Below are positions 22,785-33,863 of a stretch of 64,000 nucleotides of DNA, piece by piece. The DNA comes from Paraphysoderma sedebokerense (lineage: Eukaryota > Blastocladiomycota > Physodermatomycetes > Physodermatales > Physodermataceae): contig JAHLJZ010000005.1 of assembly GCA_025602915.1 (NCBI GenBank), positions 558,001-622,000 of the forward strand, read 5' to 3'. How positions within the stretch are numbered: position 1 is the stretch's first letter; each line of letters starts with the position of its first letter. Below the pieces are notes generated by a model. The model saw only the letters and a program-made list of their open reading frames with translations, had not been told where the DNA came from and did not search any database. The position numbers were made by a program, and so were the translations under genes.

Positions 22785-24844
22785 TTAATTTGCTGGTTCT
22801 TCTTTTATCTTCTTCTTTCGAGGTTTCGGAGAAGTGGTTTGTGATCTCGATGAAGATGTCGAACTTCGCCGCCGTGATTTCGTACCACTTGTTGGGGCGT
22901 TAGATGTGCTGTTCCTTCGTGATTTCGATTGCGCAAGTTCCCCAGTTGCAGACATTCCATTCATATGTGACATTGACTTTGATGATGAGCCAGCCATAGT
23001 TCCCCGAAGAAGGTGAGCGAGAACGGCCGGATGAGTGGTCTGGCTGGTAGCGGGAGGCAGGAATTCTAAATAAAAGTGATGCCGTTGTCAGTTAACCTGT
23101 GATGTGATCAGAGCTGTACAAGTTAGCCTACGCATTGGACTCATCTGCATGGGGACGGCATGTGGTGTAGTAGCAGAAGATATTTGCGAATGGGAATCCG
23201 AGGAAACCCCTGGCGGCGGCAAAAGTTCATCCAAACGACCATTCTCAGCCGCCTGGCTAAACTGAGTTAATGCAGCTACAAACGGAACCAGTTATTTTAG
23301 TTCGAAAACAAAGAGGCACTCTTGAAAAGAGAATATTTACCCATCGGTCCGACGTTCTGCGTTTCGCAGATTTGCATAAGGTCTTTCATACAGTCCACCA
23401 CCTCAGATACCTGAATCGACGTGGTTAGGAAGATTCAAGAAGGCAACAGTAGATGGGCGAGCAAACCTCAAGACATCTCATTAGTTTCATTGGGATCCCA
23501 TAATCATTCACAGTGGTCGTCGGCAAGCTGGTGGAATTAAGTCGGTTCAACTGATCTTCGTCGTTGTTATTGTCATTTCGGTCCTTCTCGCCTAACGCCG
23601 CCACCATTGCTCTCGGGATGAACTCAGTGTAATCGCTAGTAGTCAATTCCCAATCTTCTATCTTCATGTCCAATGTAAACATGACTCGTAAGTACCCATT
23701 AGATATGATATGAGTACCATCAGCAAAATAAGTTATCACGGAAGCCCGCGGGACTTCCACCATAAAAGCATTTTTGAAGGTATACTCTTTCGGAGTTGAA
23801 AGTGATAATTGTATCCTCGTCACACCGGATTCAAACTGAATTTGATAAAAGCGTGCAATCAATGCCGAAGGTAATTCTGGCAAAAAACAAATAACAACGG
23901 TTAGAATTATTCATTACCCCGTAATACAGCCCCATACAAACCAAAAGCTCTTGATTCTTGATAAGTCTTGTGCCAGATAGTGTATCGAAAAGCGGCTGTT
24001 TCGCTGAAGTGTTCTGATATCATTCGCTTCCAAAAGTCATAATCTTTGTTGTACTATAGTAATAAATGAAGAGCACAATGATGAGGTCAGTCAATTGATG
24101 TTAAAGATAAGAAAGTACAACGGTTCAGCCAAAAAATTCACCTCTGATGGTCCCAATAGGTCTGCAAATTGTATCAGACGAGTTATGATACCCCCAGGTG
24201 ATATGTGCCTATCAACGAACGGAGAGAATATACGTTATAATGTATACAAATCATAATCAATGGTCTACCAACACAAACCTAGGTACTGGGGGCTGTTCTG
24301 CTACCGTTGGTGATGGTGCAGTTAAAGATACCGCTACTGAATGGCTAGGACTTTGGGGTGGCAATGATGGTGTTCGTTGCGGTACCCGGGGAGTTGAAGA
24401 TGGGAGAGGCTGGGACTGAGATACTTGGGGAGACGGCGCAGGAGGAGGAGCAGGAACAGTTTGGGATGTCGGTGGGATTATTTGCGGTTGATTCAGTTGT
24501 GCTTGCGGTATAACGGGGGAAGGTTGTTGCATACCAACTTGAGATGCAGTACCAGTAGGTTGTGGCTGCACTGATGGATGTGATAAAGACTGTTGCATTT
24601 GTTGCTGAATCGCTTGGGCTTGCGGATGTAACGCTACATTCATCGGTAAGCCGGTTTGAGGGTGTTGAACGATCGGGTTTACCAACATAGCTTGTTGTAT
24701 ATGATGAAATTGAGCCGGGGTCATCAGCTGTGGATGAGCTATATTAGGGGGTCGAGGTGCTCCTTGTTGATTTGCCATAAGCGGTCTCTGCCGTAGCAGC
24801 TGTGCCATATGATTTTGCTGAATGATTTGCGCCGGTGCTTGCAT
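22785..24844 (-). CDS. LIM-domain-binding (Ldb/SEUSS/Adn1-type) transcriptional adaptor
   Basis: Nuclear adaptor that tethers transcription factors. The first exon (24844 down to about 24281) is Gln/Pro-rich (MQAPAQIIQQNHMAQLLRQ, with many QQ/PQ). Then come HISPGGIITRLIQFADLLGP and an exon with YDFWKRMISEHFSETAAFRY. The large exon near 23425-23883 matches the LIM_bind core: LPSALIARFYQIQFESGVTR, then YFADGTHIISNGYLRVMFT, then PRAMVAALGE. The C-terminus is Ser/Lys-rich, ending KKKIKEEPAN (stop 22785-22787). The domain order (Gln-rich N-terminus, LIM_bind core, basic tail) is that of fungal Adn1 and plant SEUSS. Small exons around 23060-23400 are less certain. Confidence 0.82.
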
Positions 24845-25153
24845 GCTGAGTAGAGATTAGGTTGGGGTATTGGGATGGAATGAGGGTGAATATCGAGGGA
24901 CGGCGACGACTATTGGGAGTCTAGGAGGAGGATTGCTGGATGCGGGGGATGGAAGCTGGAATGCGAGGAGTGTCTACGACATCGACATCATTGCGGACAT
25001 TGCTGATGGGTGATGAGGACGTATGTATGTATGCTTTCTGCTGTATCAGCGACGAGTGACTTTTTTGCCCACCGCTGAGGAGTGTTTCTGGTGCTTCCTC
25101 TTTTCGCTTTTGAGCCACACGCCGACCGGGCTGGCTCTGCACTTATATTGGAG
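24845..25153. other. Divergent intergenic region (LDB / TLC-like gene)
   Basis: About 309 bp. A minus-strand ORF here (24921-25142) has no recognised domain and is not supported as an LDB 5' exon. Confidence 0.45.
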
Positions 25154-26065
25154 ATGCAATCTGCACACTGCAAGACCACATCTCCCATCACAGACACAGA
25201 ACTATTTAAAACTGTTGAAATCATGTTCTCTGTCCATGTTCATCTGGTATTCAACTGCTTAGTTTTTCTTCCCACTTCACTTGCTCTGCTGTGGACAATA
25301 CGCGAGAGAAAATGGTTCCCTCCGCGACAACATTCATTACCCCTAATCAAGGAAAACCAACCACCTCAACCGTCTTTCACAACCAAACGAAGCTGCGATG
25401 AGTTTGCTGAGCAAGAAAGATTGCCGTCGGATTGCAATCTTCTGCTGCCGCATGAATCAAAGTCTTTATTAAAAATCAATCCGAAACGTCTCCGACGAAC
25501 ATCCTCAATCTTGGTGGATGAGTTGAAACCCCTGATTGATATTCGGTCAATATTTAATTTATATCTAATCTTACATTCCATTTTCTACATGGCAGAGCTT
25601 CTATTTGCGCAGATACTGACTGAATATACAAGCATGGCGATCCATCATATTATCGCGTTATCGATTTTCTACATGACATTCGTCACTCCTTCACTTTTAT
25701 CATTCTCGACAATATTACCGTATTGGTTACATTCGCTTTATTGGTGTGTCGGAGGCGGCAAAGATCGCGTGAATTTGCTAATACTATACAACGCATCTTT
25801 ACTTGGTGCCGCTATCGTTGGTTTGACTGTCTATGCAAGAAGACGATCTCTTCTGACTTGGGTGCTACCACTGTTGGCAATAGCAGAAATCTTTGTCAAT
25901 TATTGGATATATTGTCTTCACTTCCTAGGTGATTGGTGCGTGGACACTGAACGGTTATCGGGAGAACTGGATATCATCAAGAGTGGATCAATCAGTTCCT
26001 GGGGATTAACAATCGCTGCCATGATTATTGCTACCAAAAGCATAGTTCGAGGACATGAATTGTGA
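25154..26065 (+). CDS. TLC-like multi-pass membrane protein
   Basis: Intronless ORF. The ATG at 25154 (MQSAHCKTT) or 25223 (MFSVHVHLVF) is the likely start; the longer ORF from 25082 opens with GTG. Six or seven hydrophobic helices are visible: one N-terminal, then after a polar loop of about 100 residues IFNLYLILHSIFYMAELLF, a helix containing MAIHHIIALSIFYM, and three or four more, ending KSIVRGHEL. The paired histidines at the start of a helix (TSMAIHHIIAL) and the spacing resemble the TRAM/LAG1/CLN8 (TLC) fold of ceramide synthases and TLCD proteins. The match is weak, so substrate and reaction are unassigned. It probably resides in the ER or another endomembrane. Confidence 0.6.
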   Translation: MQSAHCKTTSPITDTELFKTVEIMFSVHVHLVFNCLVFLPTSLALLWTIRERKWFPPRQHSLPLIKENQPPQPSFTTKRSCDEFAEQERLPSDCNLLLPHESKSLLKINPKRLRRTSSILVDELKPLIDIRSIFNLYLILHSIFYMAELLFAQILTEYTSMAIHHIIALSIFYMTFVTPSLLSFSTILPYWLHSLYWCVGGGKDRVNLLILYNASLLGAAIVGLTVYARRRSLLTWVLPLLAIAEIFVNYWIYCLHFLGDWCVDTERLSGELDIIKSGSISSWGLTIAAMIIATKSIVRGHEL

Positions 26066-26245
26066 CAAAAACACTAGATTACTTTTTCATTTCAACCAGT
26101 AAAATATTACATCTTTGGCGTACAAAAGTTTTGTCACTTTCATCTCTCAGCCGAATAAATGCTGGTCCACTTTCTATCCCTTCCAAAACTTGGTCAAAAA
26201 ATTCCCTGCACCTGCTACAAAAATAGCTCTTCTTCTACTTCATTT

Positions 26246-27836
26246 CTAGAATGAAGAGAACAACGACATCCCAGAATGTTTTCCTTGATTATTCACAAAC
26301 GACATCATGCTTGACTGCTTCGGCCTAACGATTTGGATCTTCGAGGAATTTGTCTTCACAGATATGTTCTTGGTAAATTTGTTGCTTCGTTCATAATGAA
26401 AGTTCGATGACGAAGCTTGAGGCTTTAATGTCGGCTCAACTATGACGATATCGTTAGCACTCCCTTTTGTAGCTGTAGGGACAGCTTTCACTGGCTTTAG
26501 CTTTGCCGAGACTTCAGTATTTGTTTCAACGGATTGTACAATCGACGAATATTGATTGCTTCCGTTGTCGTGAATTCTATTTTATCGAGTGTAAACGGAA
26601 TAGGCAATCCAAGTTCAATCACAGAATGCATTCAATCATGTTGATGTTGATCTTCTACCGTACCTTCCATTCATGAATTCAAAAACTTTCTTTGCTCCTT
26701 GCTTTCCCAGTGAGGGGCATTCAGACAATAGCTGGTCTTCCGAGGCATCAGCAATCGCACGTATACCTTGGGGAAGAAAAGGTGATATTAGCGAACTATA
26801 GCATTTACTGTCATGAAGGAGACGCAAACTACTTACTCCTCAAGGCTTTTATTAGAGCCATTGCTTTAACCTGGCAGGGTTTAAGTGTTGGGGGAGTTTC
26901 GTTAGATATGAAACTGTTGTATATTCGCTCAACTTTGATCAGTCGAGTTTGGTATTTTGTACGGATAAAGACATACCTCTCCGAGTCCAGGAAAACATTG
27001 TACAGATCTAACCAACGCTTCTTCCGTTGTTTTCGGTCGATTCCCATTGTTAAATGTTCCGGCGCTTACAGGCATCGGTCGTGGCGGCTTCACATCTTGA
27101 GTAACCTATAAACAGATTCCCAACGTCCAGACATCGAATAAACCAAACGTTTTATGATAAATATTAATATTAGTATCACCTCTGTCTTAGGGCAAGTGAG
27201 CGAAAGACGGATATACGATAGCAATCAATACGTACAAATCGATTCAAATAGCGGGCAATCTCTAATGGGCCCTTTACCGGAATGACATTAATACCTAATC
27301 TGGAATTGACTTCATATCGTTAACCCATCATATTGCATGCAGAATCAATTAAACAGTGATTGAATTGAAAGAAAACACACTTGACACACACCACGAACTG
27401 CAGTTTCGGAAATATCGATGAGGTGGTTGGATTTTTTTCAATCAAAAGCACCGGTTTTTCAAACTAGATACAAATCGACCAAACTATTAATAACTGTAGG
27501 TCCATTAACTCTTATGACTGCCTCGTCCTCGTTAAACAAACACAAGCAAAATTCAACCACCTAACACACCTTTTTCATGGCTTTTAAATCCATTTCCCAC
27601 TCGTCCAAATTTCTCATTACGATATCTGATTCTGTTGCGATTCGGATATATGATCCTGGGGCCGGAGAAAAATCATAGTCTGTAATATTCGATTCCCATA
27701 TCACACGACAATTAACTAGCCATTGAGAGTCGGAGTTGTCAGTTTTTACAGCGTTGAGAATGCAGAAACACAAGAGCAACTCAGACGAGAAATCGAGAAA
27801 ATAATGAGAACAAGATACCAACGTTTCTGAAGACAT
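26246..27836 (-). CDS. FAAP24: FAAP24-like Fanconi anaemia core-complex protein
   Basis: Partner of the FANCM translocase in recognising stalled forks. The N-terminal inactive XPF-type nuclease fold is seen in CRVIWESNITDYDFSPAPG and IRIATESDIVMRN, then after an intron KPVLLIEKNPTTSSIFPKLQ, aligned with FAAP24's VVVEKxxxxxxYFPALQ. Further exons give LGINVIPVKGPLEIARYL. The tandem helix-hairpin-helix is split by an intron: EEALVRSVQCFPGLGE, then VKAMALIKALRS, then IRAIADASEDQLLSECPSLG. The C-terminal tail (26246-26580) is longer than in human FAAP24, Ser/Lys-rich and ends in a PIP-box-like motif. ERCC1, MUS81 and EME relatives share this fold; the LxRxVQxxPGxGxVKA pattern favours FAAP24. Exon limits near 27060-27310 are approximate. 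Confidence 0.68.
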
Positions 27837-28205
27837 ATCGCAATCTGCGAATCCTTGAAGGCCTGATTACCGATGAGGTAACTTTGTCCTCTTTTCCCCA
27901 TGCTACGAAAGCTCGAAGGCAAAGGCAGACGCAGAGAGCTAACCCGTTCCTTCCGTTCCTTCCCCTCGCGTCAGCTTGTGCGATGAACTGAACACAAAAA
28001 GCTGAATGAGAGGAGATGGTTCACTAGAAATCTGAATGCGAATTCCCATCAAATATTGTGTAAAGGGCATCCAGGCCAAAAAAAAGTAGACGACTCAGTG
28101 ATTCAACAGCCATACGTCCGTCATGATGGTTGTACCTGTTGTTGGTTCAATAGCACTATCTTTGGAAGTTCCAATTAATTGCACAAAAGACGGACAAAAA
28201 AAGGT
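27837..28205. other. Intergenic upstream of FAAP24-like gene
   Basis: 369 bp between the FAAP24-like start and the tRNA. No ORF or RNA recognised. Confidence 0.5.
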
Positions 28206-28301
28206 TGGTCCATAACAGGGTCGAACTGTTGACCTTGGCGTACCATAGAGATATCGAACTCTATATTAGCACCACGCTCTAACCAACTGAGCTAATGGAC
28301 C
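28206..28301 (-). tRNA. tRNA-Ile (anticodon AAU) with 22-nt intron
   Basis: The minus-strand sequence folds as a tRNA: 7-bp acceptor stem GGTCCAT/ATGGACC with discriminator A, D-arm GCTC..GAGC with AGTTGGTTA loop, anticodon stem TGGTG/CGCCA with loop CTAATAA, and T-arm AACAG/CTGTT with TTCGACC loop. The anticodon loop is interrupted after position 37 by 22 nt that can pair internally (TAGAG/CTCTA), the normal position of nuclear tRNA introns. The sequence around the loop is the standard fungal tRNA-Ile(AAU). CCA is not encoded. Confidence 0.95.
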
Positions 28302-28473
28302 TCTGTTCTAGAAGTGGCAATCAAAACAAATGACCGTAATATTTTCATATTTCATTGATCATGAGATTTTGTGATATAGTGAACAAAGATAACAAATTAC
28401 AAAAAAATAAGTGAAACTTATGATATTTATTCTTTACATCCATCTCACTAATCGGAACAACAAATGCCGTCAT

Positions 28474-31400
28474 TTAGGATTCTTTTTCTTTTGATTTTGT
28501 TCTTCTATACCATAAATAGCTGAAGAACAATATCAGCAAAACACCACCAATAATTCCAATTACAATAGCTGCTTGAATTTCGGCCGCTATTGGCGCACCA
28601 AAAACTTGGACAGCGTACTCCGTCGTTAATTCACAATAACTGTTTGATGGAAGAGCGGAGAACGTTATTGATGCGGTAAGTATTTTGAATGCGATTGTGA
28701 TAGTAAAAATAATAGATGTAATTTACCTGAATGATTGATCTAAAACCTTGACTTTGAATATGTACAATCCATTTATGCCTGCTTCCCATTGTATTCTGTT
28801 GTCAGTTGAATGCCGCAAGATTTCATATTTTATTCTGCGATCATTGGTTTCTAAAGCTCTTGCGTCACCTGGCCCGTAACATGGGACATAATTCTATGAA
28901 TTAACATGTATAGACGGTATTAGTTGATAATCCTAAAACGAAAGAAGGTAGGAGAAGGAATATGTACGGAAGATGACCACGCGTTAAATGGTTGAATATT
29001 TGGACTATTGAGGATCATCGACTTCCATGTTTGTGGCTTCTGTCGACATATCTATAAGAATAATGTAAATTTGAGCTCCAAATTTTCTCGCATTCTCATT
29101 CCGTTCGAATATGAAATAAAAAATGAAAATACTTGTTGTGCAGTAGTATTATAAGTAAATGTTGATCTTCCGTTCACCTCAAATAATATGAAATCGGCAT
29201 CTACTGTTCTTACAAACTGCTTGTTATCCCACAATTCAAGGGTAGGCTTATAAAGTGATCCATAATAGGCCGGTATAGGAACACCATAGCGGGAACAATT
29301 ATATTCGAGTTCCTAAAGTGGGTAAACACGTCAACGTTGAAGATTGTATCGTTTAGCCGGTCATCGCATCCTACCATTTCGGCACCAATAGCAGAATAAT
29401 CTCTGTAATCAACCGCGCCGTTGGCAGGTATCTTAAATGTTTTGGGCACATCCGCAGAAGAGCAGGTTTTTCCTGTATCTGACCGCTTCACCACGATCTT
29501 TCGACCAGGAGGACAAGAAAGTCTCACGATGGAAGTCTGTTTAAACAGTTAATTTTGTCACCTCAGCGATGTGTTCACCACAACAATATCGAAAGCTCCG
29601 CACCTTCTGAATATGCGGGCATCCAAGAGAGGCCTGCTGTGGGGATAGCCGAATTGAGACTTTTCCAGGAGAGGAATAACTATTCGGTGCTATATTAAAC
29701 GTTCTTTTCACCGTAGTGGAGCCGTCATCAGATATATTGGTGCTATGGTGGATAATAGAAAAGTTGACGAGGGATGACTTTGAGAGAGCGGCCTATAGGG
29801 AATGAAATTCTTTAGTCCCCTGGATTGCTGGGCTCCGATATGCAATAAATCTTACAGAGATGCCCGCTCCAATAACAGTTGCAGTGAAATTCACCGATTG
29901 CTCTACATTATAACACATTCCATTATTAGAAACTGCTGGTTTGCCAAAATTAGCACAGGACATGAACCACTACGAACCCACATCTAGATAATATTCTGAC
30001 CTTAAATCAGTTGTCATATCCACCGGGCAAGTAAGATTCACCGCATTCGCGGTCGGGGCACTTTGACGATCATAGTTAAGTTATAAAGCTTGGTTATACG
30101 GAATTAAACATTTCATACACACAAAGGGCTTGACAATTGATTTACTACAGGAATGAAGCGTTGTCTGTAAAACGGAGGCGACGCAATTGGCTGTATGATA
30201 CTTAATCGATTGAGTGCATCGAACGTGATGGCGGCAACTGTTTCGACGTTAGTACCGACAGTATAATCCGTTTATGACGCTGCTTGTTTACCTTCAGTCT
30301 GGTTCAAACCTCCGATTAATTCAATCGCCTCGAAGTGTCCGAATTTGCCGTAAAATATCCTATTGACGGCATTAGGATTATAGCAAAAATTCAGTAATTC
30401 AAAAGGGAATGCACCTATTAAGGGACGTAAGGAGGGCATAACTGCCATCTGCACTGGTTGCGACTTCCAATATTGTTTCGGTATTGCCCAAACCAGATGC
30501 TGGTCTAGCTGGATCGCGTGATTTTAAAGTGATGTCGAGAGCAACTAGTCCGCCAATCGGTCTATATGTTGAGGAGAGGCTAGTCAGAAAAACTTTGAGT
30601 TGACCGCCTGAGAAAGTGGACTACTCACAAATATGCTAAGGAACCACCCCATGCAAGCAATTCCCCTGTTCCTTGGCCTGACTCTGTTAAACCCAAAACC
30701 GGATTCTGTACAATAAAACTTTACTCAAAAGCTACTCTTATCATTTCTTATAATGCATCAATCGTTTACCTTTGAGCCATCGTCTAACGGTGCAGTTGAG
30801 CCACCGACCAAAGGGAAGGAAACGCCATCTTTCAGCTCCCTATCGAATATATCGAAAACTACGACTTTATCAAGCCCCCCATTATCTCGTACCAAGATCG
30901 CAATACTATCGAACACACTCTGGACAGCGACATCATGGATGAATCCAGCATTTCCAAGCGTGAGTGAGATTCTTTGATACGGATCTGTTCCGTTTTCGGA
31001 GTAGTAAAGAGTAGATTCCCCAGGGGATTTAATCCACGCGAAGACATAGCCATTCATACGCTGACGGTAATACTGGTTGTCTGTAATATCACAGAATGAT
31101 GTCCCTTTTATATGAGTAATATTACTTGGAAGACTTGTCACAGTTGAAACTGTATTCAAGTCCGTGAAGTAGACTCCGGAAGATGTGGCGAATAGGGTTC
31201 CATTCAATGTTGGAACGATTTTTTTAATGTCGTTTTGCGTTCCTCCTAGTAAATTTCCTAATGTGTACAAACCCGTGTTGAAAAAGCTGTTTTGAGTGAA
31301 CATGTACTTTGATGATCCATATAACGTCGAACTTAGAAATTTGACATTTCGGCTACAAGCGTCGTGATAGACGTGGAAAGATGATGAATTGCTGATCTGA

Positions 31401-32462
31401 GTCGCTGAGAGTGAAGGGCTCACGGCTTCGAATGACGAGTACTTTATGATAGATGTAGAATGATGGGATGAAGTTGCGCCACAGCCAAGAACGGCGATGC
31501 TTTGGCCCGTTAGCTCAAATGCTACTTCCGATGGATAATTTGTGTCATACTCGACAACCCAAGCGCTAAGTGTATCGTATATGTTAAAAAGTTATTCTTA
31601 AGAAATGCAATATCGATTTGGGTATACTCACTTTAATGACGTGTTGAATTGAATACTGGAAATTTCCAAGGTGTCCTTTGAAGTAAACTTGAATGCAGGT
31701 GCTTCGCCGGCGTGGTACAACATGGAGGTTATTTGTGACGACACCTAATTCAAAAGTAAGTATCGGCCCAATAATTATCCATTTGAGATAGCATTTATAC
31801 AAACCCGAGATGGTATGGTCGCATTTCTTGAAAGTTCCTGAGGACTAGCCGTTTGCGGGTCAATTATCCATATCAATCCTACCAGTCCAGCAGTTTTCTG
31901 AGGCGACGCATGTAACGTTGCGGAAGGCTGTATCGTGGATGTGTTGGTGCCTGCGGTTACCCAATACCACCAATAACATCCTTGTGATGGTTGGACGTTG
32001 ATGTAGAACGTGTCTGTTGTGCCGATATCTCCATCGCGATAAACTTCAAACTTCTGAGATCCACTTGATTTACATGTCACCGATAATTGTGAGTTCGTTG
32101 GTTCGGAAATTTTAGTGGCTGAAGTGTAAGAACATGATGGTGGCATCGACCACGTAACATTAGTTGTTGCAGTGGCATAAGCAAGCCGAAACTAAACAGG
32201 TGGATGGCAGATTAATGAGTATGAGTAGGGAGACACATGATTCACAGAAAGAAAATGAATGCTTCGATTCGTCATATGAGTTACTTACGGATCTACTAAT
32301 ATAAATATCACCGTCATTCTCAAGGCTTTGGTAATAAAACCTTCCATTGTTAAATGCTTCCGGCAGGGCGTTGGCGACAAAGGCAACGTTTAAGACGAAC
32401 AATAAGACCAATGGCCTGGTCAAGGAAACTCCCCATAAAGGATGATATATTGTAGACGACAT
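28474..32462 (-). CDS. CATSPERE: CatSper channel auxiliary subunit epsilon (CATSPERE) homologue
   Basis: Single-pass subunit of the flagellar CatSper Ca2+ channel canopy. The N-terminus has a signal peptide (hydrophobic VLLFVLNVAFVANA after MSSTIYHPLWGVSLTRP). The NTD shows NVTWSMPPSCSY, QLSVTCKSSG, GCYWWYWVTAGT and the motif IDPQTASPQELSRNA, matching human CATSPERE's YDPESADPDELLGNA. A long beta-propeller region follows (about 29600-31600). The C-terminal ectodomain has SCPPGRKIVVKRS, YGVPIPAYYGS, then LWDNKQFVRTVDADFILFEV and NGRSTFTYNTT, shared with CATSPERD/E. The protein ends with a cysteine-bearing FSYCELTTEYAVQVFG, one TM helix (AAIVIGIIGGVLLILFFSYL) and the tail WYRRTKSKEKES; stop 28474-28476. 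Many short introns. The NTD favours E over D. Exons in the propeller are not individually resolved. Confidence 0.85.
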
Positions 32463-32804
32463 GTAGAGATATTAGAGAATTTAGACGATCTACATGTAAA
32501 TCATTGTTTCCATTTAGTGCGTTAGTATCTGTGGGACCCGTCAGTTCCCCGTTCGCGTACGGACGACCGCAACACCAACATAGCCCATTTATCCAAATTT
32601 CCAGGAAAGCTTCGGAGTTACGAATCAGTACAGAGATTCTGTGTACATTTAACTGGTATTATTCAGCTTCATGTTGTTATAAAGACCAGTAAATTGTCGT
32701 AGAGCTCGAGGTCTGTCCAGACACTTTCATTTAAAATGATGAGGTAACATAAGAATGAAGGACTGAAATATTATTCTTGATATATTCAATTTATCACATA
32801 ACTA
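32463..32804. other. Intergenic between CATSPERE start and transposase 3' end
   Basis: 342 bp; promoter side of CATSPERE. No terminal inverted repeat of the neighbouring transposon could be fixed by eye. Confidence 0.45.
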
Positions 32805-33863
32805 CTAACCGACATATTCCTCAATTGTAGGGGGATCTAATAAAAAATAGTTTGACGTCGCATTTCCATACAGACACGTACGCAAGTTGGTGAGGAATGC
32901 ACCCACGATATAATACTTCCCAACTGGCTGCAACAAGATTTTGTGATTCACACTAGAATCCAGGAATTTCCAAATACCAATCACTTTGTCAAATTCACAC
33001 TCTACATTCTCTCGTATAGTGCATATATCTTTGTTTAAACATTCCTGCTTTTCGGTCAAAGACTCTCCACGGAAAGGAGCAATGACATACTCGTTGCCTT
33101 CGTAAGCCGAATCAGTATAAACCACAAATTTATCTTCATAATGACTACTCCCCAACTGACTCAATCGATCTACCAATTCGCTTTCTTTCAGAATAGTAGC
33201 GTCATCAGTTGTTCCGTCCCAAGGTCCTGATAAGTCGGCAATCAATCCATCTGGGGTGACGATACTCTGGTACTTCAGGCCGTGTTGATGTTCCTGCTTG
33301 TTATGATCTTGTTTTCCATATACCGTTGGTTTACAAATAGGTCGAACTGAATAATCAATAAAACCGATACAATCTGAAAGCGTTAAGAATTTCGAATCCA
33401 TAGCATCAGCTAATATTTGTAGACGAAGCTGAGGGTAACGAGAAGGATGAAACTTCATATGATCTTTGTAATGTTCATATATGTATTCCACCATATAATT
33501 AAAAATTCGAGATATTGTACTCTTTGACCTGAAAAATATGCCAGCAAGATGTTCAAGAGAACTCGGAGAGCTTAGTCGTCGTAACAGAATACAAACAGCT
33601 TCAACACGATCCACTTTAAATCCTCGGCCGAATTTAATCGGATTAGGTAGTTTCAAAATTTCGGGTAATCTCTGGATATCTTTTTTCCGAAACCAGAAAC
33701 GTTTTTGACAGGTTTCATCATCGAGGGCGGTAAGGGAAAATTTCTTTCGGGGTGTCCGAGTCTTCCGCACTTTCTTCGATGCGTTCTCAAGAGAAAGTAG
33801 AATGAGGATGTTACTTAGGAATCTTCTTCTTCGCTCTGCTGCAAGTTGGTTCCAGTCTGTCAT
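32805..33863 (-). CDS. PIF/Harbinger-type (DDE_4) transposase or HARBI1-like derivative
   Basis: Uninterrupted 352-codon ORF with an ATG start. Basic N-terminus (MTDWNQLAAERRRR), then a helix-turn-helix-like stretch (LAGIFFRSKSTISRIFNYMV). The catalytic core has the three acidic residues in family context: the first D in GFIDYSVRPICKP, the second in VVYTDSAYEGN (after DLSGPWDGTTDDATIL), and E in RENVECEFDKVIGIWKFLD. The frame appears intact and no internal stop is seen. No accessory Myb-like partner ORF is in the window. Terminal repeats were not identified, so whether this is a mobile DNA transposon or a tamed host gene is open. It lies about 0.75 kb from the duplication boundary at 34611. 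Confidence 0.85.
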   Translation of the reverse strand: MTDWNQLAAERRRRFLSNILILLSLENASKKVRKTRTPRKKFSLTALDDETCQKRFWFRKKDIQRLPEILKLPNPIKFGRGFKVDRVEAVCILLRRLSSPSSLEHLAGIFFRSKSTISRIFNYMVEYIYEHYKDHMKFHPSRYPQLRLQILADAMDSKFLTLSDCIGFIDYSVRPICKPTVYGKQDHNKQEHQHGLKYQSIVTPDGLIADLSGPWDGTTDDATILKESELVDRLSQLGSSHYEDKFVVYTDSAYEGNEYVIAPFRGESLTEKQECLNKDICTIRENVECEFDKVIGIWKFLDSSVNHKILLQPVGKYYIVGAFLTNLRTCLYGNATSNYFLLDPPTIEEYVG

